Part shown: one piece after another, positions 40,748 through 49,549 of the stretch
Layout of the letters: each line of letters opens with the position of its first letter
Numbering within the stretch: the stretch's first letter is position 1
Origin: MGBC102946 sp022793145
GTDB taxonomy: Bacteria > Bacillota_I > Bacilli_A > RF39 > UBA660
Direction of reading: 5' to 3'
Assembly: GCA_947426265.1 (NCBI GenBank)
Contig: CANEDJ010000003.1
Location: 1 to 57,845 of the forward strand
DNA: 57,845 nt
Translations under genes and position numbers: made by a program
Notes under the pieces: model-generated
Databases searched by the model: none
What the model was told of the DNA's origin: nothing
Seen by the model: only the letters and a program-made list of their open reading frames with translations

Positions 40748-41688
40748 ATTTTTAAGATAAAAAGCTCTAATGCAAGGTCTTTTTCTACAATTCCACTTTT
40801 GATATTGCTGTCTAAGTCTGCGAGTTCTTCTAAATAATGTAACAGAATTGAACTAGAAAAGTCTTTGCTTTTTTCTAACGCCAATTTTAGACGATATGGA
40901 TGAACTTCTAAAGTAGAAGCGATATCATTTGCAGTATACCCTTTTTTGCTTAATTCTTTTGCTTGGTACATAATACGAAATTGATTTGCTAATAAAATTA
41001 AGATTTTAATTGGCTCTTCATTTCTTTTTATCATTTCTTGATAAGCTTCAAGAGCTGTTTGCTTCCTTTTTAATACAATGTTTTCAATGAGTTTAAAAAT
41101 GTCTGCATCAATGTTTTTTGTGGTCAGATTTAAAATGTCTTGTTCAGTAACTGTTTTTTCTTTGTCTTTATACGTTTTAATCTTATCACATTCCTGCTTT
41201 AATATTTGTAGATTGTCACCTACTCTATCAATCAGCAGTTGTATAACATTAGATTTAATCTCGTAATCTTCAAACATTTCTTTTACAATTGCGTTTAAGT
41301 TTTGGTTTCTCCCAATTTCTATAACAGAGCCAACTTTTTTGATGGATTTCGTTATTTTTTTTCGCTCATCTAACTTCTCAGATAAAGTAGAGAATATTAA
41401 AATGGTATCTGGATTAAAATGGTCTAAGTAAGACAATAATAAGTCAGTATTTTGTTCTATGGAACTTTTTTTTGTTGTTCCTGTAAAAATGTAACTATTT
41501 GCTACAACAATTCCTTTTTTGTCTCCAAACATAGAGATAGTAGTTGCATCTTCTATGATGCTATTTAAAGAATCGTTTTCTAAATCGTATTTATTGATAC
41601 TATATTCTGATAGATGTTCTTTTTTTATGATTTCTTCTATCTTTTTTTCAATTAATAATAGCTCTTTGCCATAAAGTAAATATATCAT
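40744..41688 (-). CDS. holA: DNA polymerase III delta subunit
   Basis: A 314-residue clamp-loader subunit that opens the beta clamp. It begins MIYLLYGKELLLIEKKIEEII, then has a degenerate P-loop-less AAA-like domain (ISMFGDKKGIVVANSYIF), the DADIFKLIENIVLKRK segment, ILILLANQFRIMYQAKEL and the C-terminal helical collar (HPYRLKLALEKSKDFSS, LADLDSNIKSG). It follows the PAP2 gene with a four-base overlap. In Bacillus holA follows comEC; here the two are 36 kb apart. Confidence 0.88.
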   Translation of the reverse strand: MIYLLYGKELLLIEKKIEEIIKKEHLSEYSINKYDLENDSLNSIIEDATTISMFGDKKGIVVANSYIFTGTTKKSSIEQNTDLLLSYLDHFNPDTILIFSTLSEKLDERKKITKSIKKVGSVIEIGRNQNLNAIVKEMFEDYEIKSNVIQLLIDRVGDNLQILKQECDKIKTYKDKEKTVTEQDILNLTTKNIDADIFKLIENIVLKRKQTALEAYQEMIKRNEEPIKILILLANQFRIMYQAKELSKKGYTANDIASTLEVHPYRLKLALEKSKDFSSSILLHYLEELADLDSNIKSGIVEKDLALELFILKI

Positions 41689-42281
41689 GCTTTTTTATCC
41701 TTTCTTCTGAGTAAGCTTCCAATTTCTAAAGTAAGAGCCCCTAAAGAGTAACCTGCTAATACATCACTAAAGTAATGTACTCCAAGATAAATTCGGCTAA
41801 AGCCGATTCCTAAAATAAAGAATACTCCAGGAAGAAATAAAATGTTTTTTTTTGAATGTTCTATGAAGTAAGTCATAAGATATCCATAAAAAGATACTGA
41901 GATAATAGAATGGCCACTTGGAAAACTATAGCCATCAATAGGAATCAATCTTAGAATGTCTGGTCTTTCTCTCATAAAAATAAGTTTTAAGAAAACAATA
42001 AAACATACACTCATTAAAAGAATGATACAAAAAGGTTTTAGTTCTCTCTTTTCTTTTTTGAAAAGGTAAATTGCCCATATACTAGAGAATATTACAATTG
42101 TTTTTGGCTCTCCTAGAAGTGTAAAAATTTTCATGATTGTTGTAATGGGTTCTCCAATAAATCCTTCCATTTTGTGGTAAATCCATAAATCGATAGGAAG
42201 GACTTGATTACATAGTAATAATACAGTGATAAATAAAAAACAGACAAATGGTATCCATATTTCTTTATATTTTTTAATCAT
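41685..42281 (-). CDS. PAP2-family phosphatase
   Basis: A 198-residue membrane phosphatase with about six helices, of the type 2 phosphatidic acid phosphatase superfamily that dephosphorylates undecaprenyl, phosphatidylglycerol or phosphatidate phosphates. The three active-site motifs are intact: KLIFMRERPD, YSFPSGHS and SRIYLGVHYFSDVLAG. AGGTGAT four bases upstream sets ATG 42281. It may share undecaprenyl recycling with UppP at 47938. It is translationally coupled to holA by a four-base overlap. Confidence 0.88.
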   Translation of the reverse strand: MIKKYKEIWIPFVCFLFITVLLLCNQVLPIDLWIYHKMEGFIGEPITTIMKIFTLLGEPKTIVIFSSIWAIYLFKKEKRELKPFCIILLMSVCFIVFLKLIFMRERPDILRLIPIDGYSFPSGHSIISVSFYGYLMTYFIEHSKKNILFLPGVFFILGIGFSRIYLGVHYFSDVLAGYSLGALTLEIGSLLRRKDKKA

Positions 42282-42337
42282 TATTATCACCTACTATATT
42301 ATAACACGTATGGACTCTATCGTAAATTGTAAAAAAG

Positions 42338-42362
42338 AAAAAGAGACAATTTTGTCTCTTAT
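42338..42362 (-). terminator. terminator of the 42359 gene
   Basis: Minus-strand AAGAGACAA / TTGTCTCTT followed by TTTCTTTTTT, overlapping the stop codon. Confidence 0.8.
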
Positions 42363-42811
42363 TCAAAAGTAATATTGCTATATAGTAAGGAAGCTTGTCT
42401 ATCAAAGTTTTTCTTTAATAATGGTAAATTTACCAATAAAGAAATTCCTACTATCAGAATATTTAATGTATTTGATAATGATAATAAAACCATCATACCA
42501 ATGAAGAAACACCAATCTTTAATGACTGCTTTTCTTAATGGCAATAGATTTTTTTTCGCTATTTTTTGGTTATTGAAAATATTGTACACTCCAATTCTAC
42601 CAGCTATATACCAGATTAGGATATTTAATCCTAATTCAATAGGTGTCATTACAAAGTAAAATGCTTCTGTTGATATATTATGAATTAATAGGTGTTTTAA
42701 TCCTCCTACAACGATAAATGTAAGAACTGCTAAAACGAGTTGTACAAGAAATACTGTCACACAGAAATACATATTTCTTTCCGAGACAATATTTTCTTTT
42801 TTCTTTTCCAT
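42359..42811 (-). CDS. hypothetical membrane protein, four helices
   Basis: A 150-residue integral membrane protein with four predicted helices and a charged N-terminus (MEKKKENIVSERNMYF). No family recognised. AAGGAGAG precedes the ATG, a consensus-like promoter lies upstream, and it ends on its own terminator, so it is monocistronic. Conserved features to search with are FYFVMTPIELGLNILIWYIA and GRIGVYNIFNNQ. Confidence 0.65.
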   Translation of the reverse strand: MEKKKENIVSERNMYFCVTVFLVQLVLAVLTFIVVGGLKHLLIHNISTEAFYFVMTPIELGLNILIWYIAGRIGVYNIFNNQKIAKKNLLPLRKAVIKDWCFFIGMMVLLSLSNTLNILIVGISLLVNLPLLKKNFDRQASLLYSNITFE

Positions 42812-42845
42812 TTAAAATCTCTCCTTTTTCATGTGAGCAGTGCCT

Positions 42846-42874
42846 ATTTTAACATAAGCAAGTGGTTCTGTCAA
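42846..42874 (-). promoter_or_regulatory. sigma-A promoter of the 42359 gene
   Basis: Minus-strand TTGACA, 17-bp spacer, TAAAAT. Confidence 0.75.
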
Positions 42875-42923
42875 ATTGAGGCTCAAATTATTTTAAATTT
42901 GGCATAAAAAAGGGGCGACAAAG

Positions 42924-42935
42924 GAACAATTGTTC
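42924..42935. promoter_or_regulatory. LexA/DinR-box-like palindrome
   Basis: GAACAATTGTTC fits the Gram-positive SOS box GAAC-N4-GTTC exactly. It lies 50 bp upstream of the -35 of the next minus-strand gene and 47 bp after fic, within a possible weak fic terminator (GGGAC / GTCGCCC, T6). A role in SOS control is uncertain because it does not overlap a promoter. Confidence 0.25.
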
Positions 42936-42981
42936 TAGTCCCACGATTTAAAAGGTTACAAATTTTTTGTTTTATAGTCTT

Positions 42982-43518
42982 TTATTCATCAGTTTCATAA
43001 TAATATGATGTTTCTACACCCTTAAAAAAACTATCTAAACTAAAATCATCAGTCAAATTATTTTCAATTAAAGTTTTGATTTCTAAAGTGTTTATTGGAC
43101 TTCTTTCCATTGCTTGTAAATATAGTTTTTTATCAATATTTTCCCAATTAACAATTTTATTTAAGTTCTTTTTTAAAATCAAATCTAACCAAATTCTTGT
43201 ACTGCGACCATTTCCTTCTAAAAAAGGATGAGCGATATTCATTTCAACATATTTATCTATAATTTCATTTAAAGTTGTTTCACTCATAGTTTCAATTTTT
43301 TTTAGCATTTCTTCTAAATATAAAGAATTACCAAATCGAAAGTTTCCTTTAGAAATATTTTCTTTACGAATTTTTCCAGCGAAATCATACAAATCATCAA
43401 ATAGATATTTATGAATTTGCTGTAATCCTTTTGTTGTACCAATTTCAATATTGTTGATCTTGCCATTTGAAAATAATTTTTTAGCATTTTCTAAACTTTT
43501 TTTATCTATTTCATTCAT
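42982..43518 (-). CDS. Fic-domain AMP-transferase, class III (self-inhibited)
   Basis: A 178-residue Fic protein. The catalytic motif HPFLEGNGRSTR (97-108) is complete, with the flap region FRFGNSLYLEEML, so it should transfer AMP to a target protein. The N-terminus (IDKKSLENAKKLF, IEIGTTKGLQQIHKYLF, LYDFAGKIR) resembles NmFic-type class III enzymes, and the C-terminus SYYYET (171-176) matches the inhibitory SxxxE helix, with Thr replacing the usual Gly. Known class III Fics act on gyrase and topoisomerase IV. No separate antitoxin gene is seen, as expected. The start is 43518 or an ATG nine bases earlier; both have weak ribosome sites. Confidence 0.88.
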   Translation of the reverse strand: MNEIDKKSLENAKKLFSNGKINNIEIGTTKGLQQIHKYLFDDLYDFAGKIRKENISKGNFRFGNSLYLEEMLKKIETMSETTLNEIIDKYVEMNIAHPFLEGNGRSTRIWLDLILKKNLNKIVNWENIDKKLYLQAMERSPINTLEIKTLIENNLTDDFSLDSFFKGVETSYYYETDE

Positions 43519-43620
43519 TATCTTCATCTCATTTCACTAATAGTTAAGCTATTTTATCTACATAATATTTTATCATAAAAACCTTATTACTACAATAAGG
43601 ATATAAGTTTGATAGATGAA

Positions 43621-45015
43621 CTATCTTTCGATTGGAATTTCAAAATAAAAAGTTGTACCTTTTCCCTTTTTAGAAATAACTCCATATTGAAACTTGTGGT
43701 CTTCTAGTATTTTTTTTACAATGGAAAGACCTAATCCAGTTCCTATTACGTTTCTTTGATGCTTTTTTTCGTTCTTGTAATATTTATCCCATATATGTGG
43801 TAAGTCTTTTGAAGAGATTCCTTTTCCACTATCTGTAATTTCTACTCTGATTTTATTTTCAAGTTTTAAAATTTTTATCCAAATGGTTTTATTTTCTCCT
43901 GTATAGTTAATTGCATTGTTGATTAGATTATAAATAACTTGTTCCATTTTTTTTATATCAGCACAAATGATAATGGATTCATTTTCTTCAAAAATAAAGG
44001 TGTAATTCTCGGTTTCTATTAATATATCATATCGTTTTAATATTTTTTCCATCAATTTTGTTAAATCAATCTTTTCTTTTTTTAATGGTTCAATAGAAGC
44101 TTGTACTTTTGAAAGTTCTAAAATATCATTTACAAGAATATTAAGTCGGTCTGCTTCCTCGATGATGACATTTAGGTTTTGATTTCTTTTTTCTTTGTTG
44201 TTAGAGTTTAAGTCTCGTGCCATTTCTGCATAGGCTTTAATCATGGTAAGTGGAGTTTTTAAGTCATGTGATACATTAGCCATTAAATCTCTTCGTAATT
44301 CTTCTGTTTTAGAGAGCTCATTTTTCGCATGATTTAATGTATTTGATAAAACTTGTATTTCTGCGATATCTGTTTTTCCATTAAATTCAAAATTATAGTC
44401 TCCTTTTGACATCTTTCTGGCTCCATCATTCAGCTCAATGATTGGTGCTGATATTTTTTTTGATATGAAATAAGCAATGACAAAAGATAGCAATAAGACA
44501 ATAATGGTAACATAGATAAGTTGCGTAGATAATATCTTTGTTGTTGCATCTAGAGGCTCTAAAGAAGCGCTTATAAAGGCGTAAGTTTGATTATCTAGTT
44601 TGACTCCATAAATTAGAATTTTGTTTTTAAAATCGGAATTTGTAATAATGTAACTTTGTTTTTTGAGTCCACTTTCTATAAAATGATATTGGTAGGATGT
44701 TCTATTTTTTTTATCAAACATCATGCATCCTCTATTAAAAGAGCTAGAAATAAATGCAGCGTCTCCTTTTTGGAGTACTTCAATACAAACTCCTTTTTCA
44801 TAAGCAATCATATTAAACATAGTTTCAATATTGTTTTTATCATAAGTTTCTATAATTTTATTCGCAGTTTCATTCAAGTCTTTCTTTTTAGACCATTCAT
44901 AATAATCATCTAAAAAAGAGATTTGAAAAAACCATAGAAATATCAGTATGATGCAAGAAAAAAGAGCCAAATAAAGCCAAATTTTGACTGTTAAACTATT
45001 CTTCTGGAAGGACAA
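43621..45015 (-). CDS. sensor histidine kinase
   Basis: A ~465-residue membrane sensor: first helix (IWLYLALFSCIILIFLWFF), an extracytoplasmic domain of ~140 residues, a second helix (LIYVTIIVLLLSFVIAYF), HAMP, the HisKA box NVSHDLKTPLTMIKAYAEMA, and HATPase with N box LINNAINYT, G1 DSGKGIS and GTGLGLSIVKK. It signals to the response regulator immediately upstream. The start is uncertain: a TTG at 45015 has GGGG seven bases upstream and would overlap the regulator gene by 20 bases; another TTG lies at 45045. The stimulus is unknown; the layout is VanS/PhoR-like. Confidence 0.9.
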   Translation of the reverse strand: MSFQKNSLTVKIWLYLALFSCIILIFLWFFQISFLDDYYEWSKKKDLNETANKIIETYDKNNIETMFNMIAYEKGVCIEVLQKGDAAFISSSFNRGCMMFDKKNRTSYQYHFIESGLKKQSYIITNSDFKNKILIYGVKLDNQTYAFISASLEPLDATTKILSTQLIYVTIIVLLLSFVIAYFISKKISAPIIELNDGARKMSKGDYNFEFNGKTDIAEIQVLSNTLNHAKNELSKTEELRRDLMANVSHDLKTPLTMIKAYAEMARDLNSNNKEKRNQNLNVIIEEADRLNILVNDILELSKVQASIEPLKKEKIDLTKLMEKILKRYDILIETENYTFIFEENESIIICADIKKMEQVIYNLINNAINYTGENKTIWIKILKLENKIRVEITDSGKGISSKDLPHIWDKYYKNEKKHQRNVIGTGLGLSIVKKILEDHKFQYGVISKKGKGTTFYFEIPIER

Positions 45016-45664
45016 ATTTATACCCCATTCCTCTAACTGTAACAATTAGGTCTCTATATTTTCCTAGATTATTACGAAGCATTTTAATATGTGTATCTAT
45101 TGTTCTATCATCTCCATAGAAGTCATATCCCCAAATTTTGCTAAGCAATTGTTCTCTTGAAAGAGCAACATTAGGATTGCTCGTGAAATAAATTAAAAGT
45201 TCGTATTCTTTTGGAGTGATTGATAATTCTTTTCCCTCAACCATTACAGTATGTGCTTTTTCGTCAATTACTAAGTCATGATAGATATAGATGTCATCTC
45301 TAATCTTATTACAACGTTTTAAGATTGCTTTTATTCTAGCCATTAATTCTTTTGGACTAAATGGTTTGGTTAAATAGTCATCAACTCCTAATTCAAAACT
45401 AGATAGTTTATCATATTCTTCTGTTCTGGCAGATAGAATGATAGTAGGAATATTTTTTATTTCTTTCATTTGTTTAAACATATTTAATCCATCTAGCTTT
45501 GGCATCATAATATCAAGTATTAAGCAATCAATGTCCTCCCGTTTAATGATTTCTAGTGCCTCTTCTCCATTACATGCTTCTAAAATTTCATATCCTTCAT
45601 GTAATGCATATTCTTTTACAACTTCTCGAATTAAAATTTCATCATCTACAATTAATAATTTCAT
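44996..45664 (-). CDS. OmpR/PhoB-family response regulator
   Basis: A 222-residue two-component regulator. The receiver domain has the acidic pair IVDDE, phospho-acceptor Asp in CLILDIMMPKLDG, and KPFSPKELMARI. The C-terminal winged helix has LSITPKEYELLIYF and a recognition helix in GDDRTIDTHIKMLRNNLG. AGAGGTG precedes the ATG. The adjacent minus-strand gene upstream (45733) is separated by a terminator, so the pair is its own operon; the 45733 membrane protein is a plausible but unproven target. Confidence 0.93.
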   Translation of the reverse strand: MKLLIVDDEILIREVVKEYALHEGYEILEACNGEEALEIIKREDIDCLILDIMMPKLDGLNMFKQMKEIKNIPTIILSARTEEYDKLSSFELGVDDYLTKPFSPKELMARIKAILKRCNKIRDDIYIYHDLVIDEKAHTVMVEGKELSITPKEYELLIYFTSNPNVALSREQLLSKIWGYDFYGDDRTIDTHIKMLRNNLGKYRDLIVTVRGMGYKFVLPEE

Positions 45665-45710
45665 AGTTCACCTCTATATTTTATTATACAGAAAAATATG
45701 TAGTTTACGT

Positions 45711-45739
45711 GAAAAAATAAGCCAAAATTGACTTATTTT
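45711..45739 (-). terminator. terminator of the 45733 gene
   Basis: Minus-strand AAATAAGTC / GGCTTATTT with one G-T pair, followed by TTTT. Confidence 0.7.
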
Positions 45740-46743
45740 AAAGCTGTAGGATTTTTTCTATATTGTGCTTCTCTTTCTGCACTATATCCTTTTACAATGT
45801 TTTTATTTTTCACTCTAAAAATTTCCATTACTTTTTTTCTTTCTGCTAAATTTAAAGGCAATGACATTCCAATTTTATCTTTAAATTTAACCACTAAACT
45901 TTTTCCAGTTTCAACAAGACCATAACGTTTTATTCCTTTTTCGTACATCCATACAGCTTCATTTACTTTATGATAAGTAAAATTGTAACCTCTTGTATCA
46001 AAAATATAATTGTTTGTAATTCTAATATCTTTGTTTTTAAATAAGTATGGTCCATTTTGATATTCAAAACTTGCTTTGTCTGCATTTCCTTCTTTTTCTA
46101 GCGTCTTTCTTCCGTATATAATAAATTTATTTGGATTTACAATCATTTTTAAGCCTTCATATACTTTAAATAGCAGTAATAAAATAATGACGCCTATTAG
46201 GATAATTAAAAAGATAAATGGAAATCCTTCCCCATCATATTGGTTCAGCATGTAATTAAAAAACATTCCTCTTGTTTGTTCTTCTGTAATAATTTCAGCT
46301 TCATTTGTAAAGCGTTCAATATAATCTTTTTCTACTTTTTCTTTCGTTTCTTTAAATACTTTATTTTTAAATGGAGTAAAGTTTCCAGAAATTTCTCGTT
46401 CTCCAGTTTGTGCTAAAAGTTCATCTGCGGTTGTAGTATCTGCGAGCGTTAAAATAACATATCCTTCCAAATCAACATCTAGAAATTTTCCAACTGTAAC
46501 ACCATCTACGACATAATTATATCCAACATCATAAATGTTTGCCGTTTTGATTGTTGTAAATCGTCCTTCTTGCTGACATTTTTGAAGTTCTTTATAATTG
46601 GTTGCTACACAAGTCCCTTTAAATGTCCCAGTTGTCTGCTTGTGAAATACAATGAATGGAGTAAACATTATTATTGTTAAAATAAGATATAAAAGTGTTT
46701 TTTTGATTCCTTTCTTTTTGATTATCTCTTTAAATTCTTTCAT
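45733..46743 (-). CDS. hypothetical membrane protein, two helices
   Basis: 336 residues. A first helix (LLYLILTIIMFTPFIVF), an extracytoplasmic domain of ~145 residues with a Cys pair (GTCVATNYKELQKCQQEG), a second helix (FIFLIILIGVIILLLLF) and a ~130-residue cytoplasmic domain. The last part has a PH-like look (KFIIYGRKTLEKEG, VVKFKDKIGMSLPLNL), but I cannot name the family. AGGGGA precedes the ATG and TTGTTC-17-TATAAT lies upstream. Confidence 0.68.
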   Translation of the reverse strand: MKEFKEIIKKKGIKKTLLYLILTIIMFTPFIVFHKQTTGTFKGTCVATNYKELQKCQQEGRFTTIKTANIYDVGYNYVVDGVTVGKFLDVDLEGYVILTLADTTTADELLAQTGEREISGNFTPFKNKVFKETKEKVEKDYIERFTNEAEIITEEQTRGMFFNYMLNQYDGEGFPFIFLIILIGVIILLLLFKVYEGLKMIVNPNKFIIYGRKTLEKEGNADKASFEYQNGPYLFKNKDIRITNNYIFDTRGYNFTYHKVNEAVWMYEKGIKRYGLVETGKSLVVKFKDKIGMSLPLNLAERKKVMEIFRVKNKNIVKGYSAEREAQYRKNPTALK

Positions 46744-46774
46744 ATAAATCCCCTCTCATCGAATAATCGTATTT

Positions 46775-46803
46775 ATTATATCATATTTTTTTATCTAGAA
46801 CAA
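46775..46803 (-). promoter_or_regulatory. sigma-A promoter of the 45733 gene
   Basis: Minus-strand TTGTTC, 17-bp spacer, TATAAT. The -35 overlaps the terminator T-run of the lysozyme gene upstream. Confidence 0.65.
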
Positions 46804-46829
46804 AAAAAGAAATTATTTTCATAATTTCT
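46802..46829 (-). terminator. terminator of the GH25 lysozyme gene
   Basis: GAAATTAT / ATAATTTC around GAAA, followed by T7, overlapping the stop codon. Confidence 0.85.
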
Positions 46830-47853
46830 TCAAAGCAGTTGCTTGGTAAAATCCAGTTGTTCCTGTTTCATTTCCAACACGATATGGATATGGTGCTTGA
46901 GAGTCAATTGCAAGAATTGTTCTTTTGTATCCAATTCCCCAAGCGATTTTCCCACTTCCATCTTTAGAAGCGCGACCAGGTGCAATAATTGTAACAGTAT
47001 CTCCAACTGATAATTCATTCCCAGAACTTACTTTTAAATCATTTTCACTTACCCAGCCTAATCCATTATTGATGTTATAAGGTTTTGTCGCATTTGCGTT
47101 ATCGTTCACTCTGCTGATAATTGCATTTAAATTACTTCTATTTTGTCCTGGACCATTTCCATAGCTATCTTTATATAATGTTCCTGTGAATATTACTTGA
47201 TCTCCTACTTTGAATTTTCTAGTTGATGGATTTTCTTCTTCTAAATGATTTAATCCTTTTTCACGAATTAATTTTGGGTAATCTTTATAAGCAATGTCTC
47301 CATCAACATATCCATCGATTCCTGAGAGTGTTAATTTTGAAGTATATTGCCACATTCCAAATGGTTTTGTGTAAGTTGGTTCACTACTCCATTGTGCTAA
47401 CCAATGGTCAAATTTATCAAGTTGTGGACGATTTAATCGGTTTACAAACCAATCTAAATTCGCATATATTCCAACGTAGTAACCAGCTTCTTCCAGTTTT
47501 TGACAATAATGATAAACAATATCATTTAAAGTATCTAATGGGAGTGCTTTTTGGACTTCACTTTCTACATCTAAAAAGATTGGATATTCTATTTTTTTGT
47601 TTTTGATTAAACGCAATGTATGTTCTACTTCACTGTTTGCTTGCTCAATTGTTGTTGCATAACTATATAAATATACACCATATGGAATGTTTAAACGTTC
47701 ACATTCTTGTGTATTTCTTTCATATTTGTTATCATCTTGTGATGTTAAATTATTTCCAAATCCACATCTGATAATGGCGAAATCAATTGATTTTTTGACT
47801 TCATCCCAATTGATATTTCCTTGATGACTCGATACATCGATTCCTTTTGCCAT
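46819..47853 (-). CDS. GH25 lysozyme with C-terminal SH3-like domains
   Basis: A 344-residue peptidoglycan muramidase. The GH25 catalytic domain fills residues 1-195: GIDVSSHQGNINWDEV, FAIIRCGFG, PIFLDVES with catalytic acidic residues, and WQYTS. The C-terminal part has two SH3-like wall-binding units (KFKVGDQVIFTGTLYKDS, LSVGDTVTIIAPGRASKDG) with the GWVSENDLK and GTTGFYQA endings. There is no signal peptide, as in phage endolysins or in enzymes released by lysis. No holin or phage gene is nearby, so it may be a domesticated endolysin or a spore/mother-cell lysis enzyme. AAAGGAGG precedes the ATG. Confidence 0.9.
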   Translation of the reverse strand: MAKGIDVSSHQGNINWDEVKKSIDFAIIRCGFGNNLTSQDDNKYERNTQECERLNIPYGVYLYSYATTIEQANSEVEHTLRLIKNKKIEYPIFLDVESEVQKALPLDTLNDIVYHYCQKLEEAGYYVGIYANLDWFVNRLNRPQLDKFDHWLAQWSSEPTYTKPFGMWQYTSKLTLSGIDGYVDGDIAYKDYPKLIREKGLNHLEEENPSTRKFKVGDQVIFTGTLYKDSYGNGPGQNRSNLNAIISRVNDNANATKPYNINNGLGWVSENDLKVSSGNELSVGDTVTIIAPGRASKDGSGKIAWGIGYKRTILAIDSQAPYPYRVGNETGTTGFYQATALKKL

Positions 47854-47913
47854 ACAAAAACCTCCTTTCCTTTTATTTTATGAAAGGCGTTTTTTTTGAA
47901 ATAACGAAAATGA

Positions 47914-47941
47914 CTAAAAAAGAGAACTTTCATTCTCTTAA
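47914..47941 (-). terminator. terminator of uppP
   Basis: Minus-strand AAGAGAA / TTCTCTT with TTTT, overlapping the stop codon. Confidence 0.8.
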
Positions 47942-48750
47942 AAAATAACCATTCCGATTACAATTAATGCAAGTATGATACGATACCACATAAAAATTTT
48001 AAAGTCATGTTTCCTTAAATATTTTAATAAAAACTCAATACATAATAGTCCTGCAATAAAAGCAACTAAAATCCCTATTATGAAGATATTCGTATTGGCT
48101 CCTATCACTTGCCATGTTTCACTTTTTAACAAATGTAAAGTGACAGCTCCTAAGACAACTGGGGCAGATAAATAAAAGGAAAATTTTGCTGCATCTTCTC
48201 TATTTAATTTTAATGTTCTAGCAGCAGCAATGGTTGTTCCACTTCTAGAAAATCCTGGGATGAGAGCAAATACTTGAGCACAACCAATGATAACAGCTTC
48301 TTTTAAACTCATCTTTTCAATAGAGTTTGTCTGTTTTGATACTTTGTCAGCAAAATAAATGATAATTCCCATAATTGCTAAAGCGAGTGCGATTAAAATG
48401 TAGTTACTTCTAATTGCATTTTCTATCAGATCTTCAAAAAGAACTCCTACAATGGCAGCTGGTATGGTTGCAAAAACCAAAAACCATAGAATTTTTCCTT
48501 CTTTATCATGGATTCCTTTGGTAAATCCTTTTATAATCATTTGAATAAAATCTTTAAAGAAATAAATTCCAATGGCAAGTAATGTTCCTAAATGGAGTGC
48601 GATATCTAAACAGAGTGCTACATTTTCATGAATTCCATCCCCTATTCCGAATATATCCCTAAAAATAATGAGATGGGCAGATGAAGAAATTGGTAGGAAT
48701 TCTGCAATTCCCTGAACAATTCCCAAAATAACAATTTCAAATATTCCCAT
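47938..48750 (-). CDS. uppP: undecaprenyl-diphosphatase UppP (BacA)
   Basis: A 270-residue membrane enzyme that recycles the undecaprenyl carrier for wall synthesis and gives bacitracin tolerance. The motifs QGIAEFLPISSSAHL (catalytic Glu and Ser) and ALIPGFSRSGTTIAA (catalytic Arg) are intact, with eight helices. TGGAGGAA nine bases upstream fixes ATG 48750; the TTG at 48765 overlaps it. Confidence 0.95.
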   Translation of the reverse strand: MGIFEIVILGIVQGIAEFLPISSSAHLIIFRDIFGIGDGIHENVALCLDIALHLGTLLAIGIYFFKDFIQMIIKGFTKGIHDKEGKILWFLVFATIPAAIVGVLFEDLIENAIRSNYILIALALAIMGIIIYFADKVSKQTNSIEKMSLKEAVIIGCAQVFALIPGFSRSGTTIAAARTLKLNREDAAKFSFYLSAPVVLGAVTLHLLKSETWQVIGANTNIFIIGILVAFIAGLLCIEFLLKYLRKHDFKIFMWYRIILALIVIGMVIF

Positions 48751-48815
48751 AACTTGTTCCTCCAATTCTAATAATCATTATATCAGTTTTTGATGCAATT
48801 TAGAAGCTTTAGAAG

Positions 48816-49496
48816 CTAAGAATTTAAATTCATCGGTTCATTGATAAACTCTTTGTCTTCTCTTAATAATTCGTGCATATATTCTTCTTCATTTTTTAAG
48901 GATACTTCTTCGATTCTATCTACTCTACATTTTTCTGCTTTGATAATAGAAAGAACTTTGTCTGCTGCTGTTGTTAACTCATCATTGACAACAACATAAT
49001 TATATTTTGTTACCTCATTGATTTCTTTGTAAGCAATTTTAAACCGTTCTAATATTTTTTCTTTGGTGTCTGTTCCTCTATTTTCAAGTCTTCTTTTTAA
49101 TTCTTTCAAAGAGGGAGGCATGATAAAAATGCAAAGTGCTTCAGGTATTTGTTTTTTGACATTCATTGCTCCTTCGATTTCAATTTCTAAGATGACATCC
49201 TGTCCTTTATCCAAGTGTTCTTGAATTTGTGCTTTTGGTGTACCATAATAATTTCCAGCATAATTGGTATACTCTAAAAAATAGTTTTCTTTTAATTTTT
49301 CTTCGAATTCTTCTTTTGATATAAAATAATAGGTGACTCCTTCTTGGTCGTTGGTTCGTGGTTTTCTAGTGGTTGCTGAAATAGAGACCCAAAGGTTTTC
49401 ACTTTGATGAAGCATTTCTTTGATAACAGAGCCTTTCCCTGCACCAGAAGGTGCTGAAATAATAATTAAAATTCCTTGTTTTTTTGATTTTATCAC
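48816..49496 (-). CDS. gmk: guanylate kinase
   Basis: A 226-residue cytoplasmic kinase converting GMP to GDP. P-loop SAPSGAGKGS, the GMP-binding core SISATTRKPRTNDQEGVTYYF, YAGNYYGTPKAQIQ, the nucleotide-contact strand DVILEIEIEGAMNVKK and the lid FIMPPSLKELKRRLENRGTD. It starts with GTG behind GGGAGGGG, seven bases upstream. It is slightly longer than usual owing to an acidic C-terminal tail. Confidence 0.96.
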   Translation of the reverse strand: MIKSKKQGILIIISAPSGAGKGSVIKEMLHQSENLWVSISATTRKPRTNDQEGVTYYFISKEEFEEKLKENYFLEYTNYAGNYYGTPKAQIQEHLDKGQDVILEIEIEGAMNVKKQIPEALCIFIMPPSLKELKRRLENRGTDTKEKILERFKIAYKEINEVTKYNYVVVNDELTTAADKVLSIIKAEKCRVDRIEEVSLKNEEEYMHELLREDKEFINEPMNLNS

Positions 49497-49549
49497 AATA
49501 ATTCCCCTCCCTTTGTTATCACATTATAACATATTTTATAGAAAAAGAA

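Noticed and set aside
46819..48750. Prophage remnant suggested by the lysozyme
   Set aside because: No holin, portal, tail or capsid genes are within several kb.
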